Numbered from the stretch's first letter, positions 1 through 8,144 are shown. The stretch is DNA of 9,295 bases from UBA6136 sp044237765 (GCA_044237765.1 JBIIEQ010000100.1:1-9295), one strand, 5' to 3'. The notes: generated by a model not told the origin, from the sequence alone. A program made the numbers and translations.

Positions 1-1248
1 GCCCGTACCCGCATTGAGGAGGCGCGGACCGGCATGGTCGGTGCCATTGCCGCCGGCCTCCCCAATCTCAATACTCAGGCCGATATCGTGCGTGCCGAAA
101 ATACCTTTGGTGGCCCCGTGTTTGAATGGACTCGTTATCAGGTTGGCTTGCAATCGAACTGGGAAGTCGATTTGTTTGGCGGCATTGCCCGCCAGCGCGA
201 AGCGGCACTGAGACAACTGGAAGCCCGCTCCGGGGCCTGGCATGACGCGCGCGTGGCCGTCGCGGCCGAGGTGGCCAATGCCTACCTGGGCTATCGCCAC
301 TGCGAAGCGATGATGCAGATCGCCGAAGCGGATGCTGCATCGCGTCAGGCTTCGTCGCGTCTGGTAGATATTGCCGGTCAGGCCGGCTTCCGGGCGCCTT
401 CCGATGTCGCCCTGGCCAATGCCAGTGCAAACGACGGTCAGGACATCCTGATTCGCCAGAATGGGGTTTGCGAGCGGGCCATCAAGGGTCTGGTGGCCCT
501 GACCGGTCTTGGCGAGGGGGAGGTCCGTCATCGCCTTACGGCCCACGCCGAACGCACCGCGCGCCTGCCCAGTCCGCCACCCTTTCGCATCAGCGGCATT
601 CCGGCGGTGGTGCTGATGCAGCGACCCGACGTTGCGGCGGCCGAGCGCCAGGTCGCCGAGGCCAGTGCTGCCATTGGTGTCGAGGAGGCCAAGCGCTACC
701 CTAAGCTCAGCCTATCCGGAAACATCACGCCGACGTTACAGAGCGTCAACGGGGGCGCGCTGTATCTGGCCCATACCTATCAAATCGGCCCCACGCTGTC
801 CTTGCCCATTTTCGATGCCGGCAAGCGGGCTGCCGATGTTGAGGCGGCCCGGGCCCGCTATGATGCGGCGGCCTCGCGCTTTCGGGCCTCGGTGCGAACC
901 GCCGTCAAGGAAGTCGAGGAGTCTTTGGTGCGGCTGCAGAACGCGCAGGAACGGCTTCCCAAGGCCAGCGCTGCGGTGACCGGTTACCAGAAGAGTTTCC
1001 GGGCCACCCAGCAGTTGTATCAGATCGGCCTCGGCAATCTGATCGAGGTCGAATCGTCGCGGCGGCAGGCCCTGATCGCCGAAAGGACCCTGGCTGAGCT
1101 GGAGCAGGAGCGGGTTTCGGCCTGGATCGCCCTGTATCGTGCTGCGGGTGGTGGCTGGAATGATTCCGTTGACAGTCCCCGGAACGATAGCAGCTTGCCC
1201 GATGAGCCTACCCAGCCGCCTGAACCGGTCGTGGCGGGTAGCTCATGA
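1..1248 (+). CDS. RND efflux outer membrane factor, NodT/TolC family (5' partial)
   Basis: This is the outer membrane channel of a tripartite efflux pump; family members form a trimeric barrel-plus-periplasmic-tunnel that lets substrate out of the cell. The frame is open from the first base, and the residues before the first ATG (position 34) read as normal family sequence, so the true start, signal peptide and probably a lipobox lie upstream. Numbering from the window edge, 415 residues are present against roughly 460-500 for the family. Landmarks are the first repeat with WEVDLFG, the RPD motif (about 208-210) followed by AAERQ and the second-repeat start, LPIFDAGKR near 268-276, and the terminal GGGW at 383-386. 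A Pro/Asp/Ser-rich tail of about 29 residues follows GGGW and is probably disordered. The stop overlaps the adaptor gene's ATG in an ATGA. Family and role are secure; the substrate is unknown. Confidence 0.93.
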   Translation, partial: ARTRIEEARTGMVGAIAAGLPNLNTQADIVRAENTFGGPVFEWTRYQVGLQSNWEVDLFGGIARQREAALRQLEARSGAWHDARVAVAAEVANAYLGYRHCEAMMQIAEADAASRQASSRLVDIAGQAGFRAPSDVALANASANDGQDILIRQNGVCERAIKGLVALTGLGEGEVRHRLTAHAERTARLPSPPPFRISGIPAVVLMQRPDVAAAERQVAEASAAIGVEEAKRYPKLSLSGNITPTLQSVNGGALYLAHTYQIGPTLSLPIFDAGKRAADVEAARARYDAAASRFRASVRTAVKEVEESLVRLQNAQERLPKASAAVTGYQKSFRATQQLYQIGLGNLIEVESSRRQALIAERTLAELEQERVSAWIALYRAAGGGWNDSVDSPRNDSSLPDEPTQPPEPVVAGSS

Positions 1249-2375
1249 GCCGGTTCTCTCGCCTTTCCTCCCTGGGTCTGCTGGCCGGTTTACCTTTCCT
1301 GGTGCTTAGCGGCGTCGAACTCATAGCGCCGGTGCTGGCCGCCGAGACCGGTCTTCCGCACGAGTTGCCGACCACCAATCCGGCGCTGACCGTCGAACTG
1401 ATTCAGCCACAACAGCGCGAACTGCCGCTGGTCCTGCAGGCCAACGGCTCGGTCGCGGCCTGGCAAGAGGCGGTCATCGGGGCCGAAGTGGGCGGCTTGC
1501 GGCTGGCCGAGATTCGCGGCCAGGTGGGCGACCCCGTCAGAAAAGGGCAAGTTCTGGCTGTCTTCGACCGCGAGCCCGTGGAAGTGGATGTGGCACAAAG
1601 TCAGGCGGCGCTGGCCGAGGCCGAAGCCAATCTGCAGGAGTCCCGGGTCAATGCAGAGCGCGTGCGCCAGGTGATCGATGAAGGCGCACTCAGCGCCCAG
1701 CAGGTCGGCCAATACCTGACCATGGAGAAGACGGCCGCGGCCCGGATGCGACTGGCCAAGGCGCAGCTGGATCAGCAGTTGCTGCGCTTGCGGCACACGC
1801 AGGTGGTGGCCATCGATGATGGGGTGATCTCGAGCCGCAGCGCGGTCCTCGGTGCCGTGGTCAACGCCGGGCAGGAGCTTTTCCGGCTGGTCCGCCAGAA
1901 CCGGCTGGAATGGCGCGCCGAGGTCACCGCGGACGAGTTGCCCCGGCTGAAGCCCGGCATGCCGGCGCGGGTCGAGGTGCCGGACATCGGTCAGGTCAAG
2001 GGCAAGATCCGGATGGTCGGCCCAACCCTCGACCCGCAAAGCCGCAGCGCGCTGGTTTATGTCGATCTGGCCAATGCCGTGGCCGCCGGTTTCAAGCCGG
2101 GCATGTTTGCCCATGGGGAATTTGAGCATGGGTCGCTGTCGGCGCTGACCATACCGCAGTCGGCCTTGTCATTGCGCGAGGGTTTCAGCTATGTGTTCCG
2201 CCTGGCGGGGCCGGTAGAGAACGGCACCGGCCGAGTGGCCCAGGTCAAGGTGACGATTGGGCGCAGCGTGGGTGACCGCGTCGAGATTCTGAGCGGTGTG
2301 ACCGCGACCGACCGGCTGGTGGCCGGTGGCTCCGCCTTTCTCAGCGACGGCGATCACGTCCGGGTCGTGCAGTGA
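1245..2375 (+). CDS. RND efflux periplasmic adaptor subunit (HlyD/MFP family)
   Basis: This is the membrane fusion protein that bridges the inner-membrane RND permease and the outer membrane channel. The 376 residues are a normal length for the family. An N-terminal export signal covers about 1-33, with a likely signal peptidase I site at APVLAA/ET; it has no lipobox Cys, so the protein is probably not a lipoprotein. The first half of the lipoyl/barrel-sandwich domain is at about 70-112 (VGDPVRKGQVLAVFD). A short alpha-hairpin spans about 113-185, and the second lipoyl half is at about 186-216 (DDGVISSR, VVNAGQELFRLV). A beta-barrel (about 222-305, with LKPGMPARVEV and FKPGMFAHGEF) and a membrane-proximal domain follow. 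The ATG overlaps the upstream stop and no good Shine-Dalgarno precedes it, which suggests translational coupling. Its own stop overlaps the permease GTG start. Confidence 0.94.
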   Translation: MSRFSRLSSLGLLAGLPFLVLSGVELIAPVLAAETGLPHELPTTNPALTVELIQPQQRELPLVLQANGSVAAWQEAVIGAEVGGLRLAEIRGQVGDPVRKGQVLAVFDREPVEVDVAQSQAALAEAEANLQESRVNAERVRQVIDEGALSAQQVGQYLTMEKTAAARMRLAKAQLDQQLLRLRHTQVVAIDDGVISSRSAVLGAVVNAGQELFRLVRQNRLEWRAEVTADELPRLKPGMPARVEVPDIGQVKGKIRMVGPTLDPQSRSALVYVDLANAVAAGFKPGMFAHGEFEHGSLSALTIPQSALSLREGFSYVFRLAGPVENGTGRVAQVKVTIGRSVGDRVEILSGVTATDRLVAGGSAFLSDGDHVRVVQ

Positions 2376-5300
2376 ACATCTCCGCGTCCTGCATTCGTTC
2401 GCCCTTGCCGGCAATCATGCTGTTTGTGCTGCTGACCTTCGGTGGCCTGATGGGCTTCAAGGCGATGAAGGTGCAGAACTTTCCTGATCTGGACCTGCCG
2501 ACGGTCACGGTCAGCGCCAGCCAGCCCGGCGCCGCGCCACCCCAGCTGGAGACCGAGGTAGCCCGCAAGCTGGAAAATGCCGTGGCTACCTTGCAGGGGC
2601 TCAAGCACATCACCACCCAGATTCAGGACGGCAGCGTTACCCTGACGCTGGAGTTCCGGCTGGAGAAAGCCGTGGAGGAAGCGCTGGACGATACCCGCTC
2701 GGCCATCTCCAAAATCCGCGCCGACCTCCCCAGCGACATGCGCGACCCGGTCGTCAGCAAGCTGGATCTGGTTAAGTCGCCGATACTTGCCTATACGTTG
2801 GCCTCCAATCGGCGGGACGACGAGGCACTCTCCTGGTTCGTCGATGACGCACTCTCCAAGCGATTGCTGACGGTGCCGGGTGTCGGCGCGGTCACCCGCG
2901 TGGGCGGCGCCAGCCGGGAAATCGCCATCGAGCTGGACCCGATCAAGCTGCAGGCGCTGGGCACGACTGCGGCCGAGATTTCCCACCAGCTGCGCGATGT
3001 CCAGCGCGAAAGTGCCGGCGGGCGGACCCGGATCGGCAGCGGTGAACAGCCGGTGAGGACCTTGGCCACGGTGGCTTCGGCCGGGGCACTGCGGACGCTG
3101 GAGCTTTCCATTGCCGGCGGCCGGCGCATCCGCCTGGAACAGATTGCCCGAGTGGTCGACACTGTGGCCGAGCCGCGCATGCAGGCGCTGCTGGATGGCC
3201 GGCCGGTAGTTGGATTCGAGATCAGCCGCAGCCGGGGCGCCAGCGAGGTTGAGGTCGGTGCGGCCGTGCGCCAGGTGCTGGCTGAAATGCGGCAAATGGC
3301 GCCGGATCTGGTCTTTACCGAGGCGTTCAATTTCGTCAAGCCGGTGGAAGAGGAATTTCATGCCTCGATGGCGCTGCTCTACGAAGGGGCCGCGCTGGCG
3401 GTACTGGTGGTGTGGCTGTTCCTGCGTGACTGGCGGGCGACCTTCGTCGCTGCGGTGGCGCTGCCCTTGTCGGCCATCCCGACCTTCATCGGCATGTACG
3501 CCTTCGGATTCTCGCTGAATGTGGTCTCGCTGCTGGCCTTGTCGCTGGTGGTCGGCATTCTGGTCGACGATGCCATCGTCGAGGTCGAGAACATCGTCCG
3601 CCATCTGCGCATGGGCAAGACGCCCTACCAGGCGGCGATGGAAGCCGCCGACGAGATCGGCCTCGCGGTGGTGGCCACCACCTTTGCACTGATCGCGGTA
3701 TTCCTGCCGACGGCTTTCATGAGTGGCGTGGTCGGACGCTTTTTCAAGCAGTTCGGCTGGACCGCCGCGCTGGCCGTGTTCGCGTCGCTGGTGGTGGCGC
3801 GCATGCTGACGCCGCTGATGTCGGCCTATCTGCTGAAATCGATCGATGATCATGACGACCGCAACGGTTGGTTGATGCGGACCTACCTGAGACTGGCGGC
3901 CTGGTGCCTGCGCCACCGTTTCCTGACCCTGGTCGGCGCCGCTGGGTTTTTCGCCGGGTCGCTGATGCTGATCCCATTGCTGCCCACCGGGTTCATTCCG
4001 GCTGATGACAATCCGCAAACGCAGGTCTTCGTGGAACTGCCGCCGGGATCCACCCTTGCACAAACCGCGGCGATGGCGGAAACGGCCCGACAGAAGCTGG
4101 TCGACCTTCCTTATCTGAAGACCGTCTACACGACCATCGGTGCCGGGACGGCCGGCAGCGATCCACTGGCGACCCAATCCGGCGGCGAGGTGCGCAAGGC
4201 GACGCTGACCATCACCCTGGCCGATCGCAAGGATCGTCCTGTCCGCAAGCAGGTCATCGAAACTCGGATTCGTGCCGCGCTGGAAAGTCTGCCGGGCGTC
4301 CGCACCAAGGTCGGTCTGGGCGGGTCGGGCGAGAAATACGTACTGGTGCTCAGCGGCGATGATCCGGCCGCCCTGAGCCGGGCGGCCATCAACGTCGAGC
4401 GCGATCTCCGAACCTTGCCTGGGCTGGGCAATATCGCCTCCAGCGCCGCGCTGGTGCGACCGGAAATTGCTGTGCGCCCGGACTTTGCCAAGGCCGCTGA
4501 TCTCGGTGTGACCTCGGCGGCCATCGCCGAAACCCTGCGCATCGCCACGCTGGGCGATTACGACTGGCTGCTGCCCAAGCTGAATCTCGCTCAGCGGCAG
4601 GTGCCGGTGATGGTGCGCCTGAATGAAAGCGGTCGTGCCGATCTGGCATTGCTGGAGCGACTGGCGGTGCCGTCATCCGGGAGTAGCCCGGTCATGCTGG
4701 GACAGGTGGCGGCGCTGGAGTTAACCAGTGGTCCCGCCGTTATCAACCGCTATGACCGGGCGCGCAACATCAACCTGGAAATTGAGCTATCCGGTCTGCC
4801 GCTGGGTGAAGTGACCGAGCGAGTGGGCCAGTTGCCCAGCTTGAAAAATCTGCCGGCGGGCGTGCACCAGATTAACGTCGGTGATGCCGAGATGATGGAG
4901 GAATTGTTCGGCAGCTTTGGTCTGGCCATGCTGACCGGCGTGCTCTGCATCTTTGTCGTGCTGGTGCTGCTGTTCAGGGATTTTCTGCAGCCGATCACCA
5001 TTCTTGCGGCGTTGCCGCTGGCCTTCGGCGGCGGCTTTGTCGCCCTGCTGCTGGCCAACAAGGCACTGTCGATGCCTTCGCTGATTGGCCTGGTCATGCT
5101 GATGGGGATCGCCACCAAGAACTCCATCCTGCTGGTCGAGTACGCCATTGTCGCCCGCCGCGAGTTGGGTCTTGGCCGTTTCGAGGCCCTGCTCGACGCC
5201 TGCCACAAGCGCGCCCGGCCGGTGGTGATGACGACGATCGCCATGGGGGCCGGCATGTTGCCGGTGGCCTTGGGCATGGGCGAGGCGGATGCCTCATTCC

Positions 5301-5455
5301 GCAGCCCGATGGCCTTCGCCGTCTTGGGTGGCCTGGTAACCTCGACGCTACTCAGTCTGCTGGTGATTCCACCGGTCTTTAGCTATCTGGACGATATCAA
5401 GCATCTGGTCATGCGCCTGTTCGGTGTCATGGCGGACAGCCATCGACAAGCTTGA
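2372..5455 (+). CDS. HAE1-type RND efflux permease (AcrB-like)
   Basis: This is the inner-membrane pump of the tripartite system; family members work as trimers that exchange protons for drugs, detergents or other amphiphiles taken from the periplasm or membrane. The 1027 residues compare with about 1049 for AcrB. TM1 is at about 12-31, and a first large periplasmic loop runs to about 330. TM2-TM6 (about 333-483) include GILVDDAIVEVEN with the proton-relay pair D399/D400. TM7 is near 510-532 and a second periplasmic loop runs to about 845. TM8-TM12 follow, with the relay Lys K916 in GIATKNSILLVEYA. The GTG start is chosen because the N-terminus MNISASCIRSP is the conserved cytoplasmic lead of the family; the next ATG (codon 16) would cut into TM1. 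The GTGA overlap with the adaptor stop and the lack of a clear ribosome site imply coupling. Drug versus other organic substrate cannot be decided; a heavy-metal (CzcA) type is less likely. Confidence 0.95.
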   Translation: MNISASCIRSPLPAIMLFVLLTFGGLMGFKAMKVQNFPDLDLPTVTVSASQPGAAPPQLETEVARKLENAVATLQGLKHITTQIQDGSVTLTLEFRLEKAVEEALDDTRSAISKIRADLPSDMRDPVVSKLDLVKSPILAYTLASNRRDDEALSWFVDDALSKRLLTVPGVGAVTRVGGASREIAIELDPIKLQALGTTAAEISHQLRDVQRESAGGRTRIGSGEQPVRTLATVASAGALRTLELSIAGGRRIRLEQIARVVDTVAEPRMQALLDGRPVVGFEISRSRGASEVEVGAAVRQVLAEMRQMAPDLVFTEAFNFVKPVEEEFHASMALLYEGAALAVLVVWLFLRDWRATFVAAVALPLSAIPTFIGMYAFGFSLNVVSLLALSLVVGILVDDAIVEVENIVRHLRMGKTPYQAAMEAADEIGLAVVATTFALIAVFLPTAFMSGVVGRFFKQFGWTAALAVFASLVVARMLTPLMSAYLLKSIDDHDDRNGWLMRTYLRLAAWCLRHRFLTLVGAAGFFAGSLMLIPLLPTGFIPADDNPQTQVFVELPPGSTLAQTAAMAETARQKLVDLPYLKTVYTTIGAGTAGSDPLATQSGGEVRKATLTITLADRKDRPVRKQVIETRIRAALESLPGVRTKVGLGGSGEKYVLVLSGDDPAALSRAAINVERDLRTLPGLGNIASSAALVRPEIAVRPDFAKAADLGVTSAAIAETLRIATLGDYDWLLPKLNLAQRQVPVMVRLNESGRADLALLERLAVPSSGSSPVMLGQVAALELTSGPAVINRYDRARNINLEIELSGLPLGEVTERVGQLPSLKNLPAGVHQINVGDAEMMEELFGSFGLAMLTGVLCIFVVLVLLFRDFLQPITILAALPLAFGGGFVALLLANKALSMPSLIGLVMLMGIATKNSILLVEYAIVARRELGLGRFEALLDACHKRARPVVMTTIAMGAGMLPVALGMGEADASFRSPMAFAVLGGLVTSTLLSLLVIPPVFSYLDDIKHLVMRLFGVMADSHRQA

Positions 5456-5488
5456 GACGCATAGGTATCGGCTGCCTTTCTTCGTTTT
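5456..5488. other. Convergent intergenic junction without clear terminator
   Basis: This is the 33-base gap where the efflux operon and the minus-strand operon end tail to tail. A plus-strand T-run lies at 5485-5490 and extends past the hydrolase stop codon. A short hairpin (ATGGC/GCCAT, 5429-5433 with 5439-5443) sits inside the permease 3' end, about 40 bases before the T-run. A 5-base CAGCC/GGCTG pairing (5437-5441 with 5470-5474) is nearer but has a loop of 28 bases. None is a convincing intrinsic terminator in either direction, so Rho-dependent or overlapping termination is plausible. Confidence 0.45.
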
Positions 5489-7348
5489 TTATTTGGTCGA
5501 TTGTTGCTGCAGATGCCGTAGCAGGATGCGGCGAACTTCCTCGATGGTTTCCGGATGGCCTTGGGCCGAATGGCCGGAACGGACCACCCTTTCCGATTCC
5601 ATTCCGTCGATGTGGGCACTGTTGTATTCCACGACGCCATCATTGCCGGTCTTGATGTCCTGGCCGGGCAGCACGGCGATGATGGAATGGCCGGTGATGC
5701 CGGGAGCCAGCGGCAGTCGGGCCACGGTTTTCATGACCGGGCTATCGGCGGACATGCCGTCCACGCTGGTGGGCGCCTGATCGCGAAGACTGCCGGGCAC
5801 CTTCAATTGACTATAGAGTTGCTTGAACTTTTCGGAACTCTTGGTGACCAGTGACACCGGCAGGGTGAGGACGTCGCGTGCCAGCGCCCTCACCCAGTCC
5901 TTGGTGAGGAAGCTCCCGCGATGCGGGGTAGAGATGAATACCACCCGCTTGACGAAAGGCAGCGGCTTAAAGAATAGCCCCCGGCGTAGACCCATCTTGA
6001 TCTCCGGGTCAGTCTCGATGCTCTCGAAGGGTTTGTCGCTTACCGATCGCCACAACTGGTCGCCGGGTTCGATGGCCGTCAGATGCGTCAGCAGGCCGCC
6101 CTGGCTGTGCCCGATGACCACCATTTGCCCCAAGCCCGGGTCGGAGTGTTTCGGGTCCAGCCGGTTGACCATCTCGGTCAGCGTCTCCCGCAGGAAGGCT
6201 CCGGAAGAGGGCACGGGCAAGTTGCTGCTGTATTCGTAAAACCAGAACTGGTAGCGCTGGCGGATGACCGGGTCGTGGCGCAGGCTATTAACCATCTCTG
6301 CCCACCAGACCGGGCTGCTGCCGGTGCCGTGTACCAGGACGACCGGGATGCGCCCGCGCTCGTAGGGCTGAACGAACAGCATGTTGCGCTTTGCATCATG
6401 GCCACCGAGAAAGTCCCAGAGGCCGGCGTTCCATAGCGAGGCGTCGTTCAGGCGATAGGCCAGTGGCGCGCTGAGATCGGTCTGCAGGGGCACGTTCTGG
6501 CCATTCACCATCACGCTGTGGTCGTCATAGCTGGAATAGAGCTCCATTACGGCCTGCCCGCGCCCGGCGGCGATATCTGCCAGGTTGCCTTCGATTCGCA
6601 AAAAGGCGGTGATGGGCATGGCACCGCCGTTGGGTGTCTGCTCCGTTTTTTTGGTCATACCGATGACGGGCATGCCCAGGCCGGGCGAGCGATTGCGGGT
6701 GGTGAAACCGAAGACCTCATAGTCGTCGGCTGCGTAGAAGCCTTCTAAAATGCTGAAGAAACGGGGGAGTTGCGATGACGCCAGCCGCACCGGCACACTG
6801 CTCTGCAGCAGGGCGCGGCGGGCTGTGGTGAACTTCAGTGGATCGCCGTCGTGACCACGGAAAGCCTGATCCAGGGATCGGTTGTAGAGCTCGCAGGCAT
6901 CGCGGAAGCGGCTGTCGTAAGCTGATGGTGCCGGTTCGCTCCCCGGTCCGAGGAGGAAGAGATAAGCGAAGATGGCCGATTGTAGGTAGGCATCCGGTCG
7001 ATTGATCTGGCCGGGCAGCGCTGCAGTATCGTCCAGCGTCTTCGCCCACGCATGGGTGGCTTCGGCCAGCGCAAAGAGAATATCGCGACGGTCATCCCGC
7101 ACAGCAATTCCGTTCAGCTGGCGCAGGGCGGTGGCCGGATCTGACTGGTACAACCCGTCCAGATTATGCCGACGGAGCACCGTGATGGTTTCATTGCCGA
7201 CATGACCATCGGACAGGGCAATATGGGTAGCCTGCTGATATGAATCCTCCGGAGTCACCCGCGTGACACCAATCGGTGGGCCGCACGCTGACAGCATGAA
7301 CAAGGCCATGTAAAGGATGAAGAGGCGAACGGCTTGCATGTGCTGCAT
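5489..7348 (-). CDS. Lipoprotein alpha/beta hydrolase (lipase/esterase-like)
   Basis: This is a predicted serine hydrolase anchored in the envelope. The N-terminus has a lipoprotein signal peptide with lipobox LSAC (Cys22); Gly at +2 favours outer membrane sorting by the Lol rule. Residues about 30-190 look mostly helical and about 195-330 more beta-rich; I do not recognise a named domain in either. The catalytic domain starts near 333: VVLVHGTGS (His340-Gly341, oxyanion region), GHSQGG (nucleophile Ser415), an ISTPHRGS segment, NDGVV (Asp570, likely acid) and SGHS (His593, likely base). The Asp-to-His spacing of 23 resembles that of Pseudomonas/Burkholderia lipases. At 619 residues it is about twice a simple lipase because of the N-terminal half. 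The ATG at 7348 is used; an in-frame ATG at 7339 is equally possible, and neither has a strong Shine-Dalgarno. It is last in its operon, 44 bases after the unknown-protein gene. The substrate (lipid, ester or polymer) is unknown. Confidence 0.88.
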   Translation of the reverse strand: MQHMQAVRLFILYMALFMLSACGPPIGVTRVTPEDSYQQATHIALSDGHVGNETITVLRRHNLDGLYQSDPATALRQLNGIAVRDDRRDILFALAEATHAWAKTLDDTAALPGQINRPDAYLQSAIFAYLFLLGPGSEPAPSAYDSRFRDACELYNRSLDQAFRGHDGDPLKFTTARRALLQSSVPVRLASSQLPRFFSILEGFYAADDYEVFGFTTRNRSPGLGMPVIGMTKKTEQTPNGGAMPITAFLRIEGNLADIAAGRGQAVMELYSSYDDHSVMVNGQNVPLQTDLSAPLAYRLNDASLWNAGLWDFLGGHDAKRNMLFVQPYERGRIPVVLVHGTGSSPVWWAEMVNSLRHDPVIRQRYQFWFYEYSSNLPVPSSGAFLRETLTEMVNRLDPKHSDPGLGQMVVIGHSQGGLLTHLTAIEPGDQLWRSVSDKPFESIETDPEIKMGLRRGLFFKPLPFVKRVVFISTPHRGSFLTKDWVRALARDVLTLPVSLVTKSSEKFKQLYSQLKVPGSLRDQAPTSVDGMSADSPVMKTVARLPLAPGITGHSIIAVLPGQDIKTGNDGVVEYNSAHIDGMESERVVRSGHSAQGHPETIEEVRRILLRHLQQQSTK

Positions 7349-7392
7349 GAATGGTCAGGAAAGTGGGGTGTTGCTTTGCGTGGTAACGATGA

Positions 7393-8082
7393 TCAGTCGA
7401 CCCGCTGGTAGGTGTTCAGCAGATCGTCCTGGAGTACGGTGGCCGTCCCGTTGGTCTCCAGTATCAGATCCTGGGTTGGCACCAGGGTCTGGTAGGACCA
7501 GCCGTGGGGCAGTTTCAGCCGCGTGCCGAGGTGGTCGAGGCTGGCCATGTTCAGTTGGGCATCGACCTGTTGCGAGTAGGACTGCATGACATAGCGTCGG
7601 CCGTCGGCCGTGATCACCTGGTGAATCGACCATCCTTGCCGGAACAGGTAGCGGGTGCTGCGCTTGACCTGTTTATCCTCGTAGGGCTCACCGCGTTCCT
7701 TGAGCAGCATCAGCGGGGATAGCTCGACTTCGGCCAGCAGCCGGGCCTCGAGCTTGCCGAAGCGGTCGGTCTTGCCGGGATTGACCAGCGAGGCCTGGTC
7801 CATGAGGAAATGTCGGGGTCCGTTGAGGATCACCTTGCGCGCATCGTGCTGCCGAGCCAGTGTCTTGGCGTCCAGGGCTCGCCAGGCTTCCTCCGGACAA
7901 TCATTCAGGCCCAATGTGTTGTAGACCCGGGCGGTCAGACCCAGCGGGCCGCCACTCACCACCAGCATCTCGCAATAGCGGGTATCGCGCAGAGACTCGC
8001 GTCCGGTGGGCTCGGTTGCCGCAGCCTGACCGGCCAGTAAAAGTAGAGTCGATAGCGTTCTTCTGCAGATTTTGGCGAGCAT
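7393..8082 (-). CDS. Secreted/periplasmic protein of unknown function
   Basis: I do not recognise a named family. The 229 residues start with a clear Sec signal peptide (Lys/Arg-rich start, Leu core at about 10-17, cleavage near AAA/TEP at 22-23), so the product is probably periplasmic. The mature part has two cysteines, Cys37 and Cys62, that could form a disulfide. Other distinctive segments are GLNDCPEEAW (58-67), NGPRHFLMD (87-95), LPHGW (191-195) and a C-terminal VLQDDLLNTYQR. No catalytic signature or transmembrane segment is visible after the signal. It lies between the porin gene (62-base gap) and the hydrolase gene (44-base gap), all in one direction, so a role with one or both in the envelope is inferred. 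The ATG at 8082 is preceded by a weak GGGGA ribosome site with a 9-base spacer. That the gene is real is well supported by the signal peptide, the spacing and the operon fit. Confidence 0.85.
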   Translation of the reverse strand: MLAKICRRTLSTLLLLAGQAAATEPTGRESLRDTRYCEMLVVSGGPLGLTARVYNTLGLNDCPEEAWRALDAKTLARQHDARKVILNGPRHFLMDQASLVNPGKTDRFGKLEARLLAEVELSPLMLLKERGEPYEDKQVKRSTRYLFRQGWSIHQVITADGRRYVMQSYSQQVDAQLNMASLDHLGTRLKLPHGWSYQTLVPTQDLILETNGTATVLQDDLLNTYQRVD

Positions 8083-8091
8083 GATGCGGGT

Positions 8092-8096
8092 TCCCC
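8092..8096 (-). promoter_or_regulatory. Probable ribosome binding site for the 229-aa protein
   Basis: On the minus strand GGGGA lies 9 bases before the ATG at 8082. It is a partial match to the Shine-Dalgarno consensus. Its G-run can also pair with CCCCG at 8123-8127 in the same intergenic gap, which would hide it in a 5-base GC stem. Confidence 0.35.
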
Positions 8097-8144
8097 GGTG
8101 GTGGCGACGGGTTTTGCCTTTTCGGGGCCAGTCTACACCGCAAA

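Noticed and set aside
34..1248. ATG at 34 as the start of the outer membrane channel
   Set aside because: The preceding 11 codons read as family sequence, and a start here would lack a signal peptide and the first part of the channel.
1290..2129. 279-codon open frame on the minus strand, inside the adaptor gene
   Set aside because: Same reasoning: low-complexity His/Gln/Arg-rich translation opposite a well-supported adaptor, with no signal, motif or operon fit.
2354..4177. 607-codon open frame on the minus strand, inside the permease gene
   Set aside because: It lies opposite strong RND coding sequence with unbroken family motifs. Its product is rich in Arg, His, Gln and Gly with no domain, as expected for an antisense shadow in GC-rich DNA.
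4787..5206. 139-codon Gln/His-rich minus-strand frame opposite the permease 3' part
   Set aside because: It has the composition of an antisense shadow and no recognisable domain, and the opposing strand encodes TM8-TM11 of the permease.
5447..5454. Palindrome CAAGCTTG at the permease stop codon
   Set aside because: An 8-base palindrome is expected by chance at this length, and it has no repeat partner or operator context.
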